A stretch of 64,000 bases of DNA, from assembly GCF_030435805.1 (NCBI RefSeq), contig NC_081296.1, forward strand, positions 30,283,745 to 30,347,744. Reading direction: 5' to 3'. The translations under genes and the position numbers were made by a program. Below the pieces are notes generated by a model. It saw only the letters and a list, made by a program, of their open reading frames with translations, had not been told where the DNA came from and made no database searches. Within the stretch, counting starts at the first letter, position 1, and the number at the start of each line of letters is the position of its first letter. The stretch comes from Mustela lutreola (taxonomy: Eukaryota > Chordata > Mammalia > Carnivora > Mustelidae). Positions 56,160 to 64,000 of this stretch are shown here, one piece after another.

Positions 56160-56345
56160 AGGAAAAGTCATGGGGGAGATAGGCATGGAAATAAGACAAC
56201 TTGGTGGTTTCTGGAATGCTTGTAATTTTATATTTTGATCTGTGTCTTGATGAGTTGTTTTGTTTGGATGGTGCAAATTTATTTAGCTGTACACTTTTCA
56301 TGCATGGACTTTTCTACATATATAACATTTTAGTATAAAGTTTAA
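56160..56345 (+). mobile_element. Ancient repeat tail, probably L1M 3' end
   Basis: AGCTGTACACTTTTCATGCA followed by a GTATAAAGTTTAAAA end resembles the common old tail GAGCTGTACACTTATGATTT...AATAAAAAGTT. Tentative. Confidence 0.4.
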
Positions 56346-58113
56346 AATATCCCATCAAATTAAACCAAATATTAGCTAATACATTTCCTAGAAATATTGT
56401 CTAATATTGGTAATGTGTTACTTGGGACATAGAGATTGATATCTTCAGGATAAGTCGAGCATTCTCTTCTAAATGCAGACATTATTAGTGAATAATAGCA
56501 TTACACTGACAATCATACCAAGATAGACTTTTATTAACAATCACTTAAATACTATTATTAATTACAAAACAAAATTTGTATACTAAGATTCAGATTTTCT
56601 GAAAAACCCATTGTCTGGATAAATCATAGTTTTATAAAATTTTATTATAGTAATTTATACTCTGATAACACATGAAAGGATGACAGTAAGAGAACAAAAT
56701 TTATTGCATTGGTAAAAATTGTTCCCATAAAGAATTAGAATAATCTTCCATAGTGGGAATTTTTAAGGTTCAAGCATTATGTGTGTTTTTCTCAGGTAAG
56801 TTTGAGATTCATATTTGGTATATGGGTTTTTTCTTCATTTATTTATCTTTAGTACAGGTAATGCATACTTAAGAGTGAGAAAATAAGAAAATAAATATAA
56901 AGGTATAAGCTATGATACCTGAATGAGGTAGTAAATTAATCACACAGGATACAGAGACTTTTAATCTAGCATAATGTTTACTTAGCTTTATAAAAGTGTG
57001 TAGAATGGAATATACAGAATGTACATTGTCATCTCACTGAAATATCTAATAGTTACCGAGACACAGGTTTGTTTCACACTGACCACGCTATGAACATTTT
57101 ATGAGTTTCTCATATAGGAGCCTAAGGGTGGGTGTATGTGTGTATTTTTTATCAGAACTTGATACAGAAAAACAAGAAAATCTGGTTGTCAATATATATA
57201 ATATATATTATTCAGGGTCATGTTGAGTGAGTCATGGTTACATATCAACCATGCTTTACTCAACTCTGGAGTGAGCCTACAGGTCATGCATTCCAAGTAG
57301 AGATAGCAAGTTAAAGTCTCTCTGCACACAATATTATTTAACAATTATTTTCTGTCAGTATTTTCCAAATATACTGTGTGAAAATAAATCCAAGGTCATT
57401 TCTCTAGGCCAGCCTAAGTATGTGGTGAGCTCATTACTTACTTTCTTACTTATAAAAAATGATAATTACATTGAGTTATCATAACAAAATTGGCATGATA
57501 GAATAGATATTGAAGTGTAAGTAATGATCCTCTTGGTTTGGCTTAAGATGACCCAAAAGAAAATTGGAAAAGCACATATGGCAGGATAGCATTGATATGA
57601 TTTCTTTATCTAGAGACTTTAGTCATTTCTCTGTGTATGTATGTAATAGAAATAATACCATTAAATAGAAAAATTTGTTTTTTATATTAATGGAAATAAA
57701 AAATTAAAGAAGAACATTAAGTGAAGATATAAAGTAAAAATATAAAGCTACATAGGAATTCAATCAGCAGATGAGCACCTGGTGGTAATATTGTTCCAAT
57801 GTGGGAAAATATTGCTTAGGATAAAGAAGAGAGACAAAGCTGATGAAAGTGAGTTTATATGAAGTGTTTTGGTGTGGATCATTTTTTGCTTCAATAATCT
57901 AAGTGGTAAATTTTGAAAATCAATTTCTGCCACATTATTTAATCTATTATAATTTTTGTGTGTCAACATTGCCATATCCTTAACTGTGTCATCACCATAT
58001 GGTCTGAAGAGGCTTATGAGATTATTGTGTTGTCAGTTTCAATAAACTAAAGGTGAAGTGCTCACTGTTTTCCTAATATAAATAACAACACTGTAAGAAA
58101 ACATTTCAGTTAT
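56346..58113. other. Unassigned AT-rich stretch
   Basis: About 1.8 kb without a recognisable gene or repeat, apart from a weak SNORD115-like motif near 57,996-58,015 described in the findings. Confidence 0.5.
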
Positions 58114-58445
58114 GAAGGAGGCATGTGAAGATGGCAGAGTGGGAGACCCCTAAGCTCACCTTATTCCATGTTTACAATTTGATATCACTCACATCTGAGT
58201 AAATAAACTGGCAAAAGAAACTCCACAATTAAATGTGGAGAATCCACATCAGTGAAGTTAAAAAAGGCAAAAATGGTGGTCTAGAGCTTCCCACAGGAGG
58301 GAGAGACCTAAAATCAGAGACAGGGTAAGTCATCAGGGAGTGCACATGGGGAAAACAAGTCCTCATAATGTCTGGCCTTGAAAACCAGAGGGCTAATTTT
58401 GTATGTTTGTATAACAAGCAAGACTTGAAGCCTGGAGTGTACGTA

Positions 58446-58471
58446 CGTATGTATGTATATATGTATGTATT
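58446..58471. repeat. Short (GTAT)n-like simple repeat
   Basis: GTATGTATATATGTATGTAT run at the edge of the L1 insertion that follows. Confidence 0.7.
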
Positions 58472-60540
58472 TGTCACAATACAGTACTTCATTTTAGTTT
58501 TTAATATAGTGTTCCATGATTCATTGTTTGCATATAACACCTATTGCTCTTTGCAATACATGCCCTTCTTAATACCCATCACCAGGCTAACCTAAAGCAC
58601 CCAACCCTCTGAAATCTTCAGTTTGTTTCCTGGAGTCCGTAGCCTTTCATAGTTCGTCCCCCTCTCTGATTCTCCCCTTCCTTTTTTCTTTCTTTTTCCT
58701 AATGCCCTCCATGCTATTCATTCTTCTTTCTGTTCTACATATAAGTGAAACCATTTGATAATTGTCTTTCTCTGCTTGACTTATGTCACTTAGCATAATA
58801 TTCTCCAGTCCCATGCATGTGGATGCAAATGGTGGGTAGCCATCTTTTCTGATGGTTGAGTAATATTCCATTGTATATATAAACCACATCTTCTTTATCC
58901 ATTCATCTGTTAAAGGGCATCCAGCTCTTTCTAAAGTTTGGCTATTGGTGACATTGCTGCTATGAACATTGGCATACATATGGCCCCTCTTTTCACTACA
59001 TCTGTATCTTTGGGGTAAATACCCAGTAGTGCAACTGAAGAGCCATAGAGTAGCTCTATTTTTAATTTTTTGAGGAACCTTCACACTGTTTTCCAAAGTG
59101 GTTGCACCAACTTGCATTCCCACCAACAGTGTAAGAGTGTTCCCCTTTCTCCACATCCTCTCCAACATTTGTTCTTTCCTGTCTTGTTAACCTTTGATAT
59201 TCTAACTGGTGTAAGCATCTCAATGTGTTTTTCATTTGTATTTCCCTGATGGTTAATGATGTTGAACATTTTTCATGTGTCTGTTAGCCATTTGTATGTC
59301 TTCTTTGGAGAAGTGTCTTTTATTTGTCTGCTGCCCATTTTTTTGACTGGATTATTTGTTTTTTGAGAATTGAGTTTGAGAAGTTCTTTATAGATTTTTG
59401 GATACCAGCCCTTTTTATATAATGTCATTTACAGATATCTTCTCATGTTCCATCCTTTGCTTCTTAGCTTTGTTGTATGTTTCCTTTGATGTGCAAAAGC
59501 TTTTTATCTTGATGAGTCTCAAAAGTTCATTTTTGCTTTTCTTTCCCTTACCTTTGGAGATGTGACCTGAAAGAAGTTGCAGTGGCCAGTGCCAAAGAGG
59601 TTACTGCCTATGTTCTCCTCTAGGCTTTTGATGAATTCGTCTCACATTTAGGTCTTTCATCCCTTTTGAGTTTATCATTGTGAATGGTGTAAGAGAATGT
59701 ATGCATAGCTGTCCAATTTTCCCAGCACCGTTTATTGAAGAGACTGTCTTTTTTCCATTGGATATTTTTCCCTGCTTTGTTGAAGATCAGTTGACCATAG
59801 GGTTGAGGGTCCATATCTGAACCTCTATTCTGTTCCATTGACCCATGCTTCTGTTTTTTTGCAAGTACCATTCTGTTTTGTGATCACAGCTTTGTAATAT
59901 AGCTTGAAATCAGTCACTGTGATGCCCCCAGCTTTGTTTTGTTTTTTCAATATTTCCTGGGTGATTTGGTGTCCTTTCTGCTTCCATACAAATTTCAGGA
60001 TTGTTTGTTCCAGCTCTGTGAAGAATGTCGATGGTATTTTTATCAGGATGGCAATGAAAATATAGATTGCTCTGGGTAGCATAGACATTTTAACAATGCT
60101 TATTCTTCCAATCCATGAGCATGGGATATTTTTCCTTTTTTTTTTTCTTTCTTCTTTCAAGCCACTGGTTCATACACATACACCTACAGCTCCTGGATCC
60201 TGTCAGGGTGCTACACTGAAGGCCTTTCCCCACTGATACTTGTCTGCAAGTCTATGTCCTGTCTCCAGCATGGGACGGTTTTGTGCTCCACTGCTGTTTC
60301 CCCTTCCTGGTGCCAGCTTATGTTGGCTATCTCTCTTCTTCTTATCTTGTGATATCTGTATGCAGAATCACAACTACCCATTTCATACCTCAGGACTGTC
60401 AAAGATTTTATGCTTGTAGAGATTCAGATATAAAGTTTTACATCTTAGGCTGATTTCATGGGTGATCAGAATGTTTTGGTAGATATCCAGCTTAATTCAA
60501 GGGACCAGTTGAAATAGGGTCCCCTACTCCTCCACCATCT
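58472..60540 (-). mobile_element. L1 on the - strand with large internal deletion
   Basis: The + strand left end holds the L1 3' UTR (TCACAATACAGTACTTC), then the ORF2 C-terminal half to about 60,130 ([24 protein letters not shown] at 59,168-59,090 and [29 protein letters not shown] near 60,080-59,990). It then jumps to an L1 5' UTR that ends at 60,540 (AAGATGGTGGAGGAGTAGGG). ORF1 and the first half of ORF2 are missing. A possible 11-bp target site duplication (TGAAGCCTGGA / TGAAGTCTGGA, one mismatch) flanks it inside the ancient + strand L1. Confidence 0.78.
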
Positions 60541-62114
60541 TTTTTTTCTGAAGTCTGGAACTTTAAAAGTCAACTGACTCAGCACTGAGAAACCTGGAAG
60601 AACCAGTGATAGCTGGGTTTTTGCCCTTAAAAAGACAAGGAGAAGCAACATAGAAGCAACAGCTTGCAGAAAGGGAGGGATATTAGTTTACACTGATTTC
60701 AGAGTGTGTTAGGAGACTTCTCTGGAACCTGGGATACTTTCTCCCCCACTCCCAACATAAACACAAAGACACCTCTGGGGTTGTGGGGAATAGCACTGCA
60801 CAAACAATTGCTACCTAACCTGCTAGCAGCACACCCCATCCACAATTTCTACAAGGACCCACCCACCCCAAGTCTACTAGCCTCAGCCCTTACTTAGCTC
60901 ATTAAAAATTTTGTGAAGGACTTACAGCCTGTCCAGCCACTGATTCTGTGTCATGCCCAAGGAACTAATATGATCCAGGCGATCTGGTCAAAGACTAGAG
61001 GCTCCATGCAAATTTTGCTAAAACTTCCACCTGGCAACAAAGCCCTTCTGCTGCAGTACTCCCTAGGAGCTTGCCTGTCTGGGTCTCACTAACATCACAG
61101 AGAGCAAACACAGCACACAACAAGCAAGGAGTCAGTACAGATGTTCGAACTGAAAGGAAAAGTGACTCAGACACAAAAGCAGGGCACAAGCAACACAAAG
61201 AGGAATCTGAACTGAAGTTTTGGTTCTGATGATTAGGAGAAACAGTGCTATAAGGGACTTCAGGACCTCTTTTTCACAAAGCCACTACTTTTAAGAGTAG
61301 AAGACATAGCAGAATTTCCTAACACAGGAAACAAACACAGATATGTACACAAAATAAGGAGACAGAGGAATATGTGCTAAATGAAAGAATATGACAAAAT
61401 CCCAGCAAAAGATAGAAGTGAAAGAGAAATAAGTAATATGTCTGATACATAATTTAAAGTAATGATCATAAAGATACTCACTGGACTTCAGTAAAGGATG
61501 ACAGACATCAATGCGGTGTTTGACAAAGAGATATAAATAAAATATCAGAGATGAAACACTCAATAAGTGAAATTAAAAGTACAATGGCTGGAATAAATAG
61601 TAAACTACAGGAGGCGGAGGAAAGTATCAGTGACCTGGAAGAGAGAGTAATGGAAAACAAGCTGAACAGGTAAAATACAAATATTGCATAATGAGAATAG
61701 ACTTAGAGATCTCAGTGACCTCATCAAGTGTAATAACATTCACATTACAGGTACTCCAGAAGGAGAAGAAGAAAAAGAAGTGCACAAAATATGTTTGAAG
61801 AAATAATAGCTGAAAAACCCCTTAATCTGGGGAGGGAAACAGAGTTCCAGATTCAGAAGACAAAGAGATTCTCCAAAAAATTCAACCTAAGGAGGTCCAC
61901 ACCAAGACACACAGTAATTAAAATGGTGAATAATAGTGATACAAAAGGAATATTAAAGGTTGCAAGAGAAAAGAAAACAGTTACATATCAACTGATTTCT
62001 CAGCAGAAACTTTGCAGGCCAGAGGAAATTTGCATTATGTAAAGGTGCTAAAAGGGAAAAATCTGCAGCTAAGAATACTTCATCCAGCAAGGATATTGTT
62101 CAGTGTTTTGTTTT

Positions 62115-62534
62115 GTTTTGTTTTTCTTTATTTATTTTCTTTATTTGTTTTATTATGTTATGTTACTCACCATACAGTACATCATTAATTTTTAAAATAT
62201 TTTATTTATTTATTTGACAGAGAGAGAGAAATCACAAGTAGGCAGAGAGTCAGGCAGAGAGAGAGGGGGAAGCAGGCTCCCCATTGAGTAGAGAGCCCAA
62301 TGTGGGGCTCGATCTGAGGACCCCGAGATCATGACCTGATCTGAAGGCAGAGGTTCTAACCCACGAAGCCTCCCAGGCACCCCGTGCATCATTAGTTTTT
62401 GAGATAGTATTCCAAGATTCATTGTTTGTGTATAACACCCAGTGCCCCATACAATGCATGCCCTTCTCAATATCCATTTCCAGGCTATCTCATTCCCCTA
62501 CTCCTTTCTACTCTAAAACCCTCAGTTTGTTTCC
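62115..62534 (-). mobile_element. L1 tail inserted in the ancient L1, itself carrying a SINE
   Basis: T-rich start, TTATGTTACTCACCATACAG, then (after the SINE) AGTATTCCAAGATTCATTG and AACACCCAGTGCCCCATACA, all L1 3' UTR on the - strand. Confidence 0.82.
62188..62383 (-). mobile_element. Can-SINE nested in an L1 tail
   Basis: On the - strand: GGGGTGCCTGGGAGGCTTCG head, diverged core, CT-rich segment and AAATATTTTAAAA tail. Flanking repeats GTACATCATTA (62,177-62,187) and GTGCATCATTA (62,384-62,394), one mismatch. Confidence 0.92.
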
Positions 62535-62778
62535 CTTGCTATCAGTCAGAATAGAGGGAAAGATAAAGCATTTCTTGGAAAACAAAAGCTGGAAAAATTT
62601 ATGACCATTAAACCAGGCCCACAAAAAAGAAAAAAAAAAAAGGTTAAGGGACACTGTGAGTGGAAAACAAAAACCATAAGTAACAGTAAGAAAAATAGAA
62701 AGTACAAAAGCAAAAAAAAAAAAAATTATATATATACATAAAGTATACCAGTAAGAATCGCTTAAGAAAAGCAAAAAA

Positions 62779-63500
62779 TAGGGGGAGGAGTCAAAATGAC
62801 AGAGAAGTAGCAGGCTGAAACTACTTCAGGTAGCAGGAGATCAGCTAGATAGTTTATCTAAATATTTCAAAGACCTACAAATCCAACGGCAGATCAACAA
62901 GAAGAACAGCAATTCTAGAAACAGAAAATCAACCACTTTCTGAAAGGTAGGACTGGCAGAGAAGTGAATCCAAGGCGATGGGAAGATAGACCCCCAGGGG
63001 AGGGGCTGGCTCCCGGCAAGCGGCAGAGCAATGGAGCACAAAATCAAGACTTTTAAAAGTCTGTCCCGCTGAGGGACATCACTCCAGAGGCTAAACTGGG
63101 GTGAAGCCCATGCGGGGTCAGCATGGCCTCAGGTCCCGCAGGGTCACAGAAGTATCGGGGGTGTCTGAGTGTCACAGAGCTTACAGATATTAGAACGGGG
63201 AAGCTGGCTACAGAGACAGAGCCAAGGAGTGAGCTCCCAGCTCGGGGTTACCTTGAACCGGTCGCAGGCTTGGTGAGCTCAGAGTGCGGCCGGAGGCCAT
63301 GGAGATGGAAGTAATTGGGCGCTGTTCTCTGAGGGTGCACTGAGGAGTGGGGCCCTGGGCCCTCGGCTCCTCCAGGCTGCAGACCAGGAGGCCACCATTT
63401 TCATTCCCATCCTCTGGAACTCTACGGAAAGCGCTCAGGGAACAGAAGCTCCCGAAAGCAAACCCGAGCGGATTACTCAGCCTGGCCTCTGGTAAGGGCA
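62779..63500 (+). promoter_or_regulatory. L1 internal promoter region
   Basis: GC-rich first 700 bases of the young L1 5' UTR, the part that carries the internal Pol II promoter in this family. Activity is not shown by sequence. Confidence 0.5.
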
Positions 63501-63803
63501 GTGAAATTCCGCCTGGGGCAAAGACACTTGAGAATCATTACAACAGTTCCCTCCCCCAGAAGATCAACAAGAAATCCAGCCAGGAACAAGTTCACCTACC
63601 AAGGTGTGCAGTTTCAATATCAAGGAAAGCAGCGGAATTCCAGAGGAGGAGAAAGCAAAGCATGGAACTCATGGCTTTCTCCCCATGATTCTTTAGTCTT
63701 AGAGTTAATTTAATTTTTTTTCTTTTTCAATTTTTTTTCTATTCTTCTGCTAAATTTTTTTTAACTTTTACCCTTTTCTTTTTTAACGTTTTTAACTAGT
63801 TTA

Positions 63804-63808
<5 letters not shown>

Positions 63809-63850
<42 letters not shown>
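63809..63850. repeat. (TA)n microsatellite inside the L1 5' UTR
   Basis: About 21 uninterrupted TA dinucleotides; likely length-variable. Confidence 0.97.
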
Positions 63851-63851
<1 letters not shown>

Positions 63852-64000
63852 TTTTTTATACTTTTTCTTTATTCGTTTTCGTTTTTTGGTTGCTTCTTTT
63901 CTTTCATTTTTTTTTTTTCGTTCTGAACCTCTTTTTATCCCCTTTCTCCCCGCTCATGATTTGGGATGGCTTCTGATTTGGTTAAAGCATATTTTCCTGG

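Larger units (their letters stand above)
58114..62770 (+). mobile_element. Ancient L1 on the + strand, split by later insertions
   Basis: 5' end at 58,114 (GTGAAGATGGCAGAGTGGGA). 5' UTR 58,114-58,445 resumes at 60,541 (the sequence around GAAGCCTGGAG recurs as GAAGTCTGGAA), then ORF1 from about 61,300 to 62,110 (TACTCCAGAAGGAGAAGAAG; CTTTGCAGGCCAGAGG), and a last ORF1 piece 62,535-62,770. Many frame breaks, no ORF2. The longest open piece, 61,791-62,042, reads the ORF1 C-terminal domain (EEIIAEKPLNLGRETEFQIQ). Confidence 0.75.
62779..64000 (+). mobile_element. Young L1 5' end, continuing beyond the window
   Basis: Starts GGGGGAGGAGTCAAAATGAC and follows the carnivore L1 5' UTR: AGCAGGCTGAAACTACTTC, GGCAGATCAACAAGAAGAAC, a GC-rich CpG-bearing middle (62,960-63,480), then a T-rich stretch and (TA)n. 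No ORF1 start is reached before 64,000. With its full 5' end and low divergence it may be a full-length element; the rest is out of view. Confidence 0.88.

Noticed and set aside
1-64000. CRISPR array, operon or prokaryotic mobile system
   Set aside because: Spliced-gene signals, Can-SINEs and L1s show mammalian nuclear DNA; the regular repeat is snoRNA-based and about 1.7 kb per half-unit.
35302-64000. Endogenous retrovirus or LTR element
   Set aside because: All reverse-transcriptase-like sequence seen is of L1 type (endonuclease first, no LTRs, poly-A tails, target site duplications of 11-17 bp).

Overview
The window reads as nuclear DNA of a placental mammal, almost certainly a caniform carnivoran. 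Its SINEs are tRNA-derived Can-SINEs, and the youngest one (51,286-51,497) has the tail style I associate with mustelids and pinnipeds. Its LINEs are carnivore-type L1s. I see no protein-coding host gene. The content matches the imprinted Prader-Willi/Angelman domain: the distal end of the SNORD115 (HBII-52) box C/D snoRNA array on the + strand, followed by the single-copy SNORD109B, as in the human SNHG14 order (SNORD116 - IPW - SNORD115 - SNORD109B - UBE3A antisense).

Region 1 (1-35,301) is a GC- and CpG-rich tandem array of about 3.35 kb units, ten complete and one partial. Each unit is a head-to-tail dimer of two diverged half-units of about 1.68 kb, called A and B here. Each half-unit carries one 81-nt SNORD115 gene, giving 22 in all (11 A, 11 B). 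An 18-nt element complementary to the edited exon of serotonin receptor HTR2C mRNA is identical in 19 copies and has one wobble-compatible change in three. About 52-54 nt upstream of every snoRNA, a predicted host exon of exactly 118 nt ends in a GT donor; all 21 copies inside the window keep AG and GT. A second predicted exon of 45 nt follows each A-type snoRNA. The organisation is that of a spliced non-coding host transcript (SNHG14) with snoRNAs in its introns.

Region 2 (35,302-49,949) is AT-rich and made of nested L1s, mostly on the - strand. A fairly young L1 with full 5' UTR, ORF1 with one premature stop, and only the endonuclease part of ORF2 stops abruptly at the array. It sits inside an older L1 that also lacks its 3' end on the array side. 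This points to one deletion or rearrangement breakpoint at about 35,301.

Region 3 (49,950-58,113) is low-GC intergenic or intronic DNA with Can-SINEs and L1 tails. It contains SNORD109B (53,411-53,477, 67 nt), flanked by two weakly predicted exons.

Region 4 (58,114-64,000) is a second L1 nest: an ancient + strand L1 interrupted by a - strand L1, by an L1 tail carrying a SINE, and by a young + strand L1 5' UTR that runs off the window. No ERV/LTR element, tRNA, rRNA or CRISPR array was recognised. The many GC-rich open frames in the array are not conserved as proteins and were left out.
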